In this document: positions 36,158 through 47,869 of the stretch, piece after piece
Layout: every line of letters starts with the position of its first letter
Numbering within the stretch: position 1 is the stretch's first letter
Source of the DNA: Zanthoxylum bungeanum
Taxonomy: Eukaryota > Streptophyta > Magnoliopsida > Sapindales > Rutaceae
Reading direction: 5' to 3'
DNA length: 64,000 nt
Assembly: GCA_019454045.1 (NCBI GenBank)
Contig: SKCR01015026.1
Span: forward strand, 1-64,000
Notes under the pieces: generated by a model
Database searches by the model: none
Seen by the model: the letters and a program-made list of their open reading frames with translations, nothing else
What the model was told of the DNA's origin: nothing
Position numbers and translations under genes: made by a program

Positions 36158-36720
36158 CAGCTCGGGGTCGGGGTACGTCCCACCGAGTCAGCCCTTCGGA
36201 CTGAGGACGTAACATTCCCCCAGGTCCAAGTGTCTTTCTCAGCTCGGGGTCAGAGTACGTCCCACCGAGTCAGCCCTTCGGACTGGGGCCGTAACATTCC
36301 CCCAGGTCCAAGTGCCTCCCTTCATTCGGGGTCGGGTTACGTCCCACCGAGTCAGCCCTTCGGACTGAGGACGTAACATTCCCCCAGGTCCAAGTGCCTT
36401 TCTCATCTCGGGGTCGGAGTACGTCCCACCGAGTCAGCCCTTCGGACTGGGGACGTAACATTCCCCCAGGTCCAAGTGCCTCCCTTCATTCGGGATCGGG
36501 TTACGTCCCACCGAATCAGCCCTTCGGACTGGAGACGTAACATTCCCTCGGGTCCAAGTGCATTTCTTCATTCGGGGTCGGGTTACGTCCCACCGAATCA
36601 GCCCTTCGGACTGGAGACGTAACATTCCCCCAGGTCCAAGTGCCTTTCTCAGCTCGGGGTCGGGTTGCGTCCCACCGAGTCAGTCCTTCGGACTGGAGAC
36701 ATAACATTCCCCCATGCCCG
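36158..36720. repeat. ~82-bp tandem array in the LARD
   Basis: About seven units, each with AGCTCGGGGTCGGGTTACGT, then CCCACCGAGTCAGCCCTTCG, GACGTAACATTCCCCCAGG and TCCAAGTG. The first part of each unit resembles the 44-bp units, so the arrays probably share an ancestor. Minus-strand open frames here are repeat shadows. Confidence 0.85.
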
Positions 36721-37943
36721 AGCATCTCTCACAGCTCGAGACAGGATCACATGCCACCGAGCACATCATCGTTAGCTCAGAGGTAAAATTTTCTCCTCAC
36801 AATCGAGATTGGATCAGTCAGGGGTCAGGACCTTTAAATCTCTGGTACATATATTACAGAGGAGGAGTCATTTTTAGTTTGGACAACAAGAGGAACTTCA
36901 TCTCCTGATGGAAAGACCCAAGTAAGCAATTTGCTTTGAGGTGGAGAATCGTTCTGAATAGGGTCAGCATCTCTAATAACCGAGGATATGAAGATAGAAA
37001 CAGAAGACTTAGTTGATGGCGAAGACAATTTCTCTGTGATTTCTGGAACGACCACCAGCAAGACGATCAACACACCATCTTTTTTTATAGTTCCCGACAT
37101 CAACTCGCAAACTCGTTGTTACCGAGAACTAGGGGACAGATGTTGATGATGTTTTCAGGACCTATGTTATTTAAGAAGTACGGCAGGGGTAAAAAGGGTA
37201 ATTCCCTTCTCGGTCGAAATCATTAATGTCGACCCGACCACTAAGAGCACTTTATGATCGGTAACCGAGCACTTGGGTTCAGATGACCGTGCAATTAAAA
37301 GATCGACAGCGGCATTCTCAGTTCAAATGACCATTATGACCGATCTCATAAAGACCGAGCATATGGCGAGGTGTGCTCCGGAAGATGACACCTTATTCTT
37401 GCGGATAAGATGACAAGTTATCCTACTTTCATGGGGAAAACTGGTGAGTCAGAGTCCTAGTAGGATAAAAAAAGTAAATGTAGTTTTGATTAGGAATCCT
37501 TATGGGAAAATGGAATAGTTTTGACTAGGAATCTTTATGGGAAAAGGAAAGTATTTCAACTAGGAAATTCTTGTAGGAGAATGAATCTGATTTCTTCACT
37601 ATTATAAATAGAATGGTAGAGTGTGCATAAATGAGGGAGGTGGAGAGCATGGAGAATGAAGATGAGAATCAATATCAGAATTATTATTGTGAGACTTGTA
37701 AACACAAGAGATATCAGAGAAGCATATCTCGGTAATAAAAGTATCATCTTTTTTGTGCCCGTGGACGTAAGTCGGACCAAGATCCGCCGAACCACGTTAA
37801 ATCTCCTTGTCGCTTGGCGTATTATTTGTCTTTTGCTAAGTTTGCTTTTGGTCCCCCATAACCAAACAAATTCACTATTGATGGAGGATTGTCTCGGGAG
37901 CAATATTCTCATATTGCCCTGAGACCAAAATCAGCCGTCAACA

Positions 37944-38285
37944 ATATATAAACTTTAAGCTATCTTTTCCATGTTCTCTTCATTTTTAATTAAAAAAAAA
38001 TAGTGACAAAATAATGATCTTTTCTCCTAAATTTTTATGGTGAAAAGTTTAATTATTTTCTTTTTTAATTGATGTCAGTGTGGATTAGTAATATATTTTT
38101 AAAACAAAAAAATTAAAACAATATAAAGATTTAATTATCATAGCATGTAAAAAAATAAATGGTATTGGCACTCGGTGTTTTCTTAGAATTATTAAATTAT
38201 TATTATTATTATACACTTATTTAAACTAACTCTGGATTTAATTAATGGATCTCTCATTGCGACAACTATGATGAATTTATTGTAA
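37944..38285. other. AT-rich flank of the LARD
   Basis: No gene or repeat structure recognised between the 3' LTR and the next repeat block. Confidence 0.5.
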
Positions 38286-39171
38286 CTAGTATAAGACCCG
38301 TACTTTATACAGGTTAAGCATATATTTTAGGTATCGATCTTGTAAATATTCTGGATCTTATCAATTTTATAGGTCATGCAGATTCAAATTGTGTTAGTGT
38401 ATTTCCATACCATTTTCAGGTCATGTAAATACATTTTCATGTAATGATTCCAAATATAGTTCATGTTATCATTTCAGTCCATGTTAGATCTTGCTTATGC
38501 TTTTATATCATTCATGGCATATTCATGTTTTTCATGAGTCAAGTATGTTAGTTTTCAAAAATATGTTTTTTCTAGTTATCATGTTGTATTTTCACGATTT
38601 ATGCACATAATAGGTTAGATCCAAGCCACTACGAGTTTGGGATGATTTTACCACGGGTTTGGGACGGGTTTACCACGAATTTGGGTGGTTTGGTATTTAC
38701 ATCAATCCCAGGTTATTGACACACTTTAGAATAAGTCTCCAAGTTTATGCATTCAATACATGTCCTTAGGTCGCAATTCAGTTACCTTTTGCTTTCAATT
38801 CAAACAGTTAACTTGTATGTCCTCATGTTAGAAATATTGGTTAAGATTTCCGTTCAGACGGTGCCCATCGCATATCTATTCTAAAATAGGTAACAGACAC
38901 TGTACGGGCTTGTATGCATAAACCAGTACGTGCGTATGTCCATGTCTTCCATGTTTTTAATGTACGTGTAGTTTCCATTTACATAATCATTTTGTTAAAG
39001 ATTGCAAGCTACATTCATTTACATGCATACATGTCCAGCCATGTTATATGTCTTATATTTTCACAGTCACGCATGTCTTGTTCTCAGTTCACGTACGTAG
39101 CTCATGTTTATCAAGTCATGTTTTCAATTAGGTCATGTAGTTTCCAGCTCATGCATGTTCAGTTCAGTATT

Positions 39172-39589
39172 CAGTGGCAGCACATGCATCTTTAGTTCAT
39201 GTATCCAGATTCAATACATGTAGCTTTATGACAAGGTATTTAGGTTCAGATCAGGATAACATGTTATTAGGTAGCAGTTCATGACATCATTCTAGGTCAT
39301 GTCAGAAATCAAACCTTATAGGTCATGTTAGTTTCAGGTCATTTTCACGTATTCCCAAATCATGTTTAGTTCATTTCATTCAGTGGCAGCACATGCATCT
39401 TCAGTTCATGTATCCAGATTCAATACATGTAGCTTTAGGACAAGGTATTTAGGTTCATATCAGGATAACATGTTATTAGGTAGCAGTTCATGACATCATT
39501 CTAGGTCATGTCAGAAATCAAACCATATAGGTCATGTTAGCTTCAGGTCATTTTCACGTATTCCCAAATCATGTTCATGTTAGCGGTTC
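39172..39589. repeat. Two-copy 209-bp tandem repeat
   Basis: CAGTGGCAGCACATGCATCT starts both units (39172 and 39381). They are nearly identical through ...GGTCATGTTAG and TTCACGTATTCCC. The region is unusually rich in CATG and TTCAG words. Confidence 0.8.
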
Positions 39590-40525
39590 ACGTGTCAGTT
39601 TTAGTTTTCAATTTCAAGTTCAGTCATGTCAATACGTCCCCAGTCTCACGTCACATTTCAGTTGTCAGTATTATGTAATAATTCAGTTTTCAGCTAAGTT
39701 TCAATTTCGATTTCTCGTGCCACGTTCTTAGTTTTCCAGCCATGTCATTGTTCTTCAATTCATGTGGTTACATATATATACATGTTCTTTCAGTTTCAAT
39801 GTTCAGTTAATCATGTTTTCCGTATTGGCTTATTTTTGGCCCTCTAGTATTCACTAACCAGGTCTTTCACGTATTCCCAAGTCATGTTCAAGTTAGCAGT
39901 TCATGTGTCAGTTCTAGTTTTCAATTTCAAGTTCAATCATGTCAATACGTCCTCAGTCTCACGTCACATTTCATTTGTCAGTATTCATGTTATAATTCAA
40001 TTTTCAGTCAAGTTTCAATTTCAATTTCTCTTGCCACGTTCTCAGTTTTCCAACCATGTCATTATTCTTCAATTCATGTGGTTATATATATATACTAGTT
40101 TTTGCCCGTGCCTACGGCACGGTGTTACAGTATTTGGCCAGTGCCTACGGCATGGTGTTACAGAATTAAATGATTTTATTTTTTAATTAAATGATGCCCG
40201 TGCCTACGGCACGGTGTTACAGAATTAAATGATTTTATTTTTTAATTAAATGATTTTATTTTAACTTTCTATTTTTTAATTTGAAAATTTGAAAATTTTT
40301 GACCCTTTCCATCAATCAATTCTCTTTCTTTCCTCTAATTACCAATGAAATGATCTGGGCCGTCAATTAAGCCACATAAAGAGAGCCGTTGGATACACTC
40401 TCTTTCCTCCAACACCATTCTCCTTTATTATATAGATATACATGTTCTTTCAGTTTCAACTTTCAGTTATTCATGTTTTTCGTATTGGCTTATTTTTGGC
40501 CCTCTAGTATTCACTAATCAAGTCT
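39553..40525. repeat. Two-copy 313-bp tandem repeat, second copy split by a Helitron
   Basis: Unit 1 is 39553-39865. Unit 2 is 39866-40094 plus 40437 to about 40520; with the insert removed the second copy is again about 313 bp. Both start TTCACGTATTCCCAA and end near TATTCACTAA. They are diverged by scattered substitutions. Confidence 0.85.
40095..40436 (-). mobile_element. Short non-autonomous Helitron (342 bp), minus strand
   Basis: Minus strand: starts TCTATATAATAAAGGAGAAT after an A and ends in hairpin CCGTGCC-GTA-GGCACGG (40106-40122), seven bases, then CTAG followed by T. This matches Helitron rules (5' TC, 3' hairpin plus CTRR, insertion between A and T, no target duplication). The companion 313-bp repeat carries the uninterrupted site (TTACATATATATACATGTTC, near 39767-39787). 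The interior repeats the hairpin text near 40141 and 40199 and the phrase AATTAAATGATTTTATTTT. Confidence 0.85.
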
Positions 40526-40548
40526 TTCAAAAGACCCGACCCCACTGT

Positions 40549-41065
40549 TTTAAAACGCGCGGCTTATATCCGCTGAGCCTGGCCCCAAATCGTTGGGGCC
40601 AGCCGCTCGTCGGAATGGGCGATATTTTCTACCCATTCCGGTAAATTTTGACTGTGATATTCATCGGTCAACCGCCGTTGACCGACTCAGATTTCAAAAT
40701 TGAAGCTGTTTTCCGGTCAGATTTTACACCATAATCCTAAACCTAATCTTAATTTTACAAAACTAACTCTCTAACTCATCAATTTTAAAAATCCCCAATT
40801 TGATGCATAAATCATAATTTAAAAAAACTCTAATTTCTTCAATTTTTGTTAGTTTCTCATCAAATTGACTTGACCATCTATAAATCTTACCCATTGCTCA
40901 AACAACATTAGTTTGTGATTAATTTGTCAAAATCATACTAAATCTTAAACTTAATTATGAAAATTCTCTATTTCCGATAAATTTCATAGTCCCCGCGTAG
41001 GCGCCCTAGACGCTAGGCGCTGGGTCACCGCTCGACTAACGCCTAGCATGTTTTAGAACATTGTC
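40549..41065. mobile_element. hAT-type MITE, relative of the 25.5-kb element, reversed
   Basis: The left end CACTGTTTTAAAACGCG and right end GCATGTTTTAGAACATTG are diverged versions of the CAGTGTTCTAAAA termini. The right arm CGCCCTAGACGCTAGGCGCT and interior phrases such as GGTCAACCGCCGTTGACCGA and CAAATTGACTTGACCATCTA are the complement of the 25463-25971 copy. No clear 8-bp target duplication is left, and the copy is more diverged than its relative. Confidence 0.7.
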
Positions 41066-41333
41066 TGGCCCACCCCACTCTCCAGGTGTTTTGCAGGTTT
41101 CAGGATCATGCATGCTAAGGACAAGCTTTGGAGGAGACAAGATCCAGCGGCAGTCATTATACACCAGGGTCGTCAGAGTTAGAGTCAGACCTAGTAGTTA
41201 GTTTTGGTGTTAGCACATGACTCGACCATAATAATTCGTTTAATATGTTTTCTTATTATAATATGTTTCTTTATTTTAATTTTATAATTTTATAATAATA
41301 AATTAAAATATTAATTAATTAATAAGTTTCTTA

Positions 41334-41798
41334 TAGGGGTGGCAAAATGAATTGAATCAATATGTAATAGATTCGTATTCGATTCGTTTATTAAACGAAT
41401 CGAATACGAATATTCGTTTAGTCATGATATTCAACAACATAAATTATCATAATTTATTTACATTAATTCTTCATAAATATATACATATGAAATACGTAAT
41501 TAATATATTTACTAAAAATAACTCACCAAATATCAGTAATATTTTTTTTATGATAATTAGCCATAATTTCTAGAATCTTAATTGAAAAATAACAATAATT
41601 AGTAACAGAAAATAATAAAACGAATTATAAACGAATAAACGAATCAATAAGCTTAAATTAATATTCGATTTCTTTAATAAATGAATCGAATCGAATTGAC
41701 TCTTTTATTAAACGAATTCATTTTTTCAAACTCGTATTTGCTTTAAAACGAATTGAATCGAACGAATAAACGAATCATAACCCAAATTGCCACTCATA
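41334..41798. mobile_element. MITE with TAGGGGTGGC ends (465 bp)
   Basis: The left end TAGGGGTGGCAAAATGAATT and right end AATTGCCACTCATA are inverted. Flanking GTTTCTTA (41326-41333) and GTTTTTTA (41799-41806) make an 8-bp duplication with one mismatch. The interior is dominated by CGAATCGAAT/ATTCGATTCG words. Same family as 47870-48340. Confidence 0.8.
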
Positions 41799-42149
41799 GT
41801 TTTTTACTTTAATAGTAGATTATGTTTTTATTTTGTAATACGTTTCTTATGATGATAATTTATTATTTTATTTTTATAATTTACTAATAAAAAATAATTG
41901 TAGAGATATTTTAATTTTATAATTTAATAATAAAAAATTAATTGTAGAGACTAGGTTAATTGTAGATAATTTAATAGTGTTTTTTTTATAAGATAATATA
42001 ATATGTTTTTATAATAAAATTCTTATAAAATTATAATTTGTATTTTTTATTGTAATATGTATTTTTATTTTAATAAATTTATTAATTTAATTTTATAACT
42101 TTAATATAAAATCAACACGTGGCACGGTGAATAGATTTATAGATATAGA

Positions 42150-42721
42150 TCATTAGGAAGAATAACATTATTATCCTGACCTTTTAATAAATATACATTT
42201 GTGGATATCTAATATAAATTTATATGTTACAAGATCATATTTAACCTTCAAAATAATTTTTTCCTATAAGCATTTTAATGTCATTGACGAAATCAAGTAT
42301 TAAAAGTTTATAAGAAATCAAAAATGGTAAAAAAAAAAAAATGCAAAGAACAAAAGTGTCATTCTCCCAAAAAATTCATGTAAATATACCAATGCGATTT
42401 AATTAGTCCTCGACTTATGTCTTTGAGTGCATTAACATCACTGAACTGTATTAGATGGTCGGCAATGCCAAATTATGTTCATAAATTACATTTATTGATA
42501 ACACCACAATAGAAATAAGCATATTATCAAACTTGAGGAGTTATCAATACAGTGCAACCAAAAGCTTCAAACCAGGTTTCATAAGACATACCAATTCAAT
42601 TTACTAAACAGGACTCTGACACGTCTGTTCATTATTGCAACCATTTAAGCATGAAGCCCACCAAGATCTAAAGAAGGATTTGGTATTTCCATCAAAAAAA
42701 AAAAAAAAAACGAGGAATAGG
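42150..42721. other. Intergenic DNA downstream of UMPS
   Basis: AT-rich, with poly(A) runs at about 42330-42340 and 42694-42710. It should contain the UMPS 3'UTR just below 42722. Nothing else recognised. Confidence 0.5.
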
Positions 42722-45700
42722 TTAGGTGCACTTAGCTAAGTATGCATCCCATCCTTGAAGCCGGTATTCACGGGCTGCCAATGCAGGGTCTGCGGCCTTT
42801 ATAATTCCACGACCCACAATAATTATGTCACTACCCCTATCATAGATAACCTGGAAAACAATTTGACATTTAAGTTATTAAAGCTGCAACAATGTCAACC
42901 AAATAGAAAATATTACGAGCAGTCGAGCACTCAGCAACCAATTCATGCTTGTGACAAATTTTAATTAGTTAGCCTGCAAGAATCTTAATGACATAAATGT
43001 GTTGACAGGAAAGTGTCATTTTGGCATATATAAAACAATTGGCAACGGGAAGATCGTATCGCTGTCATACAAAATGACTAAAGTAGAACCATTCCAAACA
43101 TCGGATAACCTTCAGTGGTACCTTTTCCCTTCTACCTTGGTCCCTGGTTAAATTATTGTTGGCTTGGGGAAACTTGAAGTCGCAACAAAATGACATGTTC
43201 TAATACAACACTGGTTCAATGGGTGGAGGGAAAAGATGGATAGGAATGTTTTTAGGATGAAATATCTAAGGCAATCAGCCAATCAAGGACAAGGAAATCA
43301 CTTGATGTTGCTAACTGTGAAAACACTCAAGGCAGCTAAGCTAAGCTTCACTTCACTTCCTGATTCTTCGATTGGAAATGGTTGTTCAATTATTGATTCT
43401 TCACTCAAATTACATCTTTTTCAGTTTTTACTGCTAGTAACACCCTATATATTATTGGATACCACAACCATCAGTATCTTTTTTATATAAGAGTAATATT
43501 AGACGTACAAACTAATCTGGCACATTGCAAATTGATAAGTACTAAAAGAAAAAAAATGCTATAAATGCAAATAGATGATGTGGCAATAACATACTCTTTT
43601 TACGTTTATCCATCCAATTGTATTGTCACGTTAGTTTGCATGGATGAGTTTAGATAATTAGTTTTCATGGGTAGTATTGCTAATGAAATGAATGTATTCC
43701 ACGTCGATGGGAACTAGTGAAGGATCAGAACTTACGGAATACGGAGTGTTATATTGTTGACCTAGATCATCTCCTCCCTTTATCATTTGAACTCCAGGGG
43801 TTGCTTGAATAAAGGCTGGATTGACTGGTGCCCCTGGCCATGATGCAGGATTGACTGAGATGAATCCAATGACAAAATCAGAATGATCCTCAGCAATGTT
43901 CACAGCTGCTGCCGTGTAGTCTCCCTTTGCCAGGTTACCGGCTGAGCTCATCTCAGCCAGCAGCAACAGACCTCTACCACGTGGCAGCCCCTAGTAAATC
44001 AAGAGTGCAAAAATGGATTAGTTGAACCCTTGCATCGAGGCAGACAAAAGTATTACCAAACAGTTAATTCTAACCTTCAATTTCAGCCCATCCACAATTC
44101 CAGGTCCAGAGATTATGTGAGCATTGATTATATCTGCCCAATCCAATATATGAAATATGCCTCTGCAGCCAACAGAGCTAGGAGCTTCAAGCAAGGGCAA
44201 GTGTGTAAAGAAGGAAGAAATTAAGAAATATAGATGAGCAGAGTCTTACCCTTCATACTGCATGGTCACAGTATTACCAATGTCCGCAAACTTGCGATCT
44301 TCAAAAATTAGGAAGTTATGCTTTTCTGCAATCTTAGAGAGTTGAAATTTTTTATGTATAACTAAATTAAGTAGCACTTCATAAGAATCCACATGATCAG
44401 AAAATATTTATTTTCCCAGAAAACAGGTTCAGGATCTATACCGCACGAAGTTTGGAACCAAAATCTGGGGTGAAATCAGGCAATATATCAACATGGGTTT
44501 TCAACAAGCAGATCTCTGGTCCAACCTGAAGAGAACACAAATTAACAACAGGAGGAAAAAATTCCTTCTTATAAAAACAGATTAACAAAGCATCATATGA
44601 TATGCAAAGCTACACGAACCTTAAGTTAAACATGATTGCAAACTATATATTCACACACAGCACAAGTGCACTAGCACACCATCCAGCCAAGTGGTTAACC
44701 AATTCATTTGGAATACCAACAGAAGAAAATCAAATCACCATTTCCTTCAAACCATACCCCCCATTCTCGAGAAACAGATCCCCCCCCCCCCCTCTCTCTT
44801 TCTCCTCCAGCAACAGATCCTTAACTTCAAGAACAAAGACATAAACAGAGCACCAACAACTTATATTCTAATCCTCCCTTCTTCCTATTGTTCCTGTTCA
44901 GATTCAATTTTTTCAAACCTATCTATTCTTATTCAATGAATCACCCTCAACTATATCGTCAGTTCCACCCATATATCTTTAAAAAATCAGCAGTGAGACT
45001 GCACAGCTAGACTTGGAAATTTAATTAGAATATACCAATGTTAGGAAAAAACAATGTTCTGTCCATACTATGATCATTTCTTATCAACTAAACAGGTTCT
45101 CAGGTTTCAATGTCAAATGAATCTGCAGACGAATTTGTTACTATCCTTGAGAAAATTCTCTGAATGGTACAAATGCTTTACCAGTGAACCAACTGTATTA
45201 CCACAAACCCCAATGGTCAGAAATTACTACCTACTACATACTATACTACTAACAGAAATAAATTTGAATTAGAGTTTCAAAGATAGCTAATATTATAATT
45301 TTTTTATTAAAAAAAAAAAAAAGAGTGAAATTCTCACAAGTGACCATTGCCTATTTTCCATCAAGTGCTGCAAAAAAAGAAGGTTGCTTCATGTATGAAA
45401 TTATGTGGATAATGCTTGATTTAATTCTCAGGAAAGGGTAATATTGCAGAAGATGACTTTGGCTTTATAGGCCATTTTTTAGTGGGGATTGCACAGATTC
45501 GCCTCTATTAGACAACTCACACTAACAAAAACTCTTTTAGGACTCTGTAAATGTGTATAGATGTTGTGTAATGTGTGCAGCAGTGTCACAACATTTTTTC
45601 ATTTTTTTATTTTGGAGAAGAAACTATTGTATGCAGCACAAGTTTTAAAAATTAAAAATGGTAAAAAAAATACTATATGATTAGGAAACATTATTGATTA

Positions 45701-46999
45701 ACAAATTCTTTAAAATTGGTTAAAACATAAGATCACCTTGTATGTACCATTGTTTGTTCTTAACTTGTTCGGGACAAAAACAATACAAATGAACAAACAT
45801 CATTCTACAAGACATTCTTACACATAACTACATTCTAATATCACAAAAATCAACCACCATAACCAAACCAAAGGCAGAAGGCACGGAAAGTAATCTTGTG
45901 AAGTCAATTGGCATTGCCAACGATAAATCCATTAATAAATTGTGCCTAAAATCCAGGCCCAGCAGTACTAACATGACCCACGTGTCCTATCTTAGAATGT
46001 TTCCTTCCCATTCCACCGAGTCAATTCAGTATTAGTTTACAAATTCAATTTTTTTTTTGGGGGGAATTATCTATAAAACAAAAATTAAAAAGAATTAATT
46101 TCATAACACACCCTTCATTTTTAGTTTTTACAATCATTTTCATATGATGTGAAGTAGCTGTGCACAAAGATTCAAGGAAAAAAGGGGTGGGGGAGGAAGC
46201 AAACCTTCTCTGCAATTTGAAGCAACTCAGCAGCAGTGGCAACATCAGCAGCCAGACACAAATTAGTCTTCTTCTTCACCATCACTTCAAACAATTTTCT
46301 CCCAGTTTCATTCTTCATCAAATTCGCCCTCTCTTCATACTTCAAACCCTTAACCCTAACCCTAACCCCACCTGAACTCGGAGCCGCCACCTTCTTATTC
46401 TCCTCCAAAAACTTCATCACCACTCTCTCCGTTCCCTCATCAAGCTTCCCTTTCTCCCTCAAAACCCCAACCATTTCGCTAAGCCTTATCATCGCATGCA
46501 ACTCAATCCCGTTCTCCTTCAAATTCTCCCGCCCTCCCTGCTCTCTGTCGATCAATACGACGGCGTCCGTCACAACCAGTCCCGCCGCTCTCAACGGAGC
46601 CGCCGTTTCGAGAACAGACGTGCCGCTGGTGACTAAATCTTCGATGATTAAACAAACATCGTCCTTTTCGAAGGTGCCTTCTATGGCCTTGGCCGTGCCG
46701 TAGTCTTTGACTTCTTTGCGGCGCATGAGCATGGGGACGTCGTGGGAGATGGAGACGCAGGTGGCGATGGGAAGGGCGGTGTAGGGAACGCCGCATACGG
46801 CGTCGTATTTGGTGGAGGGAGGGAGGGAGGAGGTGATGGTTTTGGAAATTTGGCGGAGGAGTGAAGGGTAAGAAACGATAAGTCGGAGGTCGATGTAAAT
46901 GGGAGACGATATGCCGGATTTTAGCTTGAAGTTTCCGAATTTAACGGCCGAGATATCATGGAGTTGGAGAATCAATGACTCCATCGAATTCGACCACAT
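42722..46999 (-). CDS. UMP synthase (orotate PRTase-OMP decarboxylase fusion), 6 exons
   Basis: Minus-strand exons: 46999-46205, 44525-44442, 44332-44250, 44162-44075, 43990-43736 and 42850-42722; 1,434 nt, 477 aa plus TAA, all GT-AG and in phase. The bifunctional enzyme turns orotate and PRPP into OMP and then decarboxylates it to UMP, the last two steps of de novo pyrimidine synthesis. The OPRT half (residues 1 to about 215) is in the first exon: [32 protein letters not shown] and the PRPP loop [13 protein letters not shown] (116-128). The ODC half follows [20 protein letters not shown], the catalytic [12 protein letters not shown] (Asp305, Lys307, Asp310), [53 protein letters not shown] and [12 protein letters not shown]. 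The start MWSNSMESL gives five residues before the usual MES/MEA; Met6 is the alternative. Exon 1 is GC-richer than its surroundings. A C12 run at about 44779-44790 lies in intron 1. Confidence 0.94.
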
Positions 47000-47869
47000 T
47001 GCGTTTTATTTTTGTTTTTTTCGTTGTTAGTGGGATGGGGAAGAAGTTCCCCTTTGGACTTGAGTGAGTGATTTATGAAGTACTGGAAGACTTCCAGTGG
47101 AAGTGATGGTTTTTTTTTTTTTTTTTCTAAAAAAAAAAAAAAAAAAAAATAATTAAAGTAACCATAAACCCTCAAACCCGCAAAAATTCCCCCGCAATAG
47201 GTATGCTTTGGTAAATATTTAAGCGGGTTTGATGCAGATTTGGTAATTTAAAATAAAATCCGCTGCGGGTTTGGTAATTAAGCAAAATCAGCGAGTATCC
47301 GCTCCTTGCCAGCTTAATTTTTTATTTTATATTTTTAGGGTAAAAAATTTCCTCATATAAAATGACTTATTAATTTACAATTTTGGAATTGCTCTCTCTT
47401 AATATATTTTGAATTGCTTCTGGTCATGGTTCAACAACTTTGATGATATGAATTTAATATAATGAAGGATATTCAGTTAATGAATCATGAATGTAATTGT
47501 GATTATATGAATTTAACATTATGTTATAAATATTTTAAATTTTTATTTATGTATTATAATTTGTAAACTATCAAATATTTTCTTTTTTGTATGTTATGAA
47601 AAAATATCAATATTTAATTAAAAATATTGTATTATTAAGAGCACAAGGGAATTCAATATTTTAAAAACCCGAAAAAAATCTGCTGGATACCAGTACGAGT
47701 TTGGTAATTTATTTTCATATGCGGATAAAGATTTGGTAATGAAAATTAAAACTCGCAGCGGATATGGTACGAGTTTGATAATTTATTTACATATACGGGT
47801 GCGGATTTGATAAAATCAAACTCACACCAAACTCTAACTCTGTCATCTCTAATCATAATGTCTTTTAAT
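47000..47869. other. UMPS 5' flank and AT-rich repeat-like DNA
   Basis: A poly(T)/poly(A) inverted tract (about 47110-47149) lies 110-150 bp upstream of the UMPS start codon. The stretch 47180-47840 has recurring GCGGGTTTGGTAATT-like words in both orientations (for example near 47222, 47260, 47705 and 47790), suggesting an old inverted element. No gene seen. Confidence 0.5.

Larger units (their letters stand above)
33364..37943 (+). mobile_element. Non-autonomous Ty3-gypsy-type LARD retrotransposon
   Basis: 5' LTR 33364-34165 (802 bp) and 3' LTR 37141-37943 (803 bp), nearly identical; the 3' copy has intact TG...CA ends, the 5' copy begins TA. A primer binding site TGGCGCCGTCTGTGGGGA starts about two bases after the 5' LTR (34168), and a purine run AGGGGACAGA abuts the 3' LTR. 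The flanks are TA repeats (ATATA on both sides), so the 5-bp TSD is plausible but not distinctive. The LTRs carry TATAAATA promoters. The 2,975-bp interior has only a gag scrap and tandem arrays, with no protease, reverse transcriptase or integrase, as in large retrotransposon derivatives. High LTR identity suggests a fairly recent insertion. Confidence 0.9.
38286..42149 (-). mobile_element. Possible larger Helitron-like element hosting other insertions
   Basis: The plus strand at 38285-38311 reads A|CTAGTATAAG then ACCCGTACTTTATACAGGT. On the minus strand this is a 7-bp stem (one mismatch) followed by CTAG|T, as at a Helitron 3' end. The far end near 42143-42149 (AGATTTATAGATATAGA, complement TCTATATCTATAAATC) resembles a Helitron 5' TC end followed by A/T-rich sequence. 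The interior has no Rep/helicase coding. The call is weak because the ends are short and AT-rich. Confidence 0.3.

Noticed and set aside
34685..36720. Regularly spaced repeats resembling a CRISPR array
   Set aside because: The units are directly adjacent with no unique spacers, lie inside an LTR element and are in a plant nuclear context.
34643..36725. Several open frames of 60-150 codons on both strands with repeated arginine, proline and serine motifs
   Set aside because: They arise from 44-bp and 82-bp stop-free tandem arrays in the LARD; the same repeat is open in several frames, so there is no protein signal.
46346..46370. Telomere-like CCCTAACCCTAACCC text
   Set aside because: It is only about three units and is the complement of coding sequence (VRVRVKGLK) in UMPS exon 1.
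46503..46796. Arginine/histidine-rich open frame on the minus strand
   Set aside because: It is a shifted frame of UMPS exon 1, whose true frame matches OPRT throughout.
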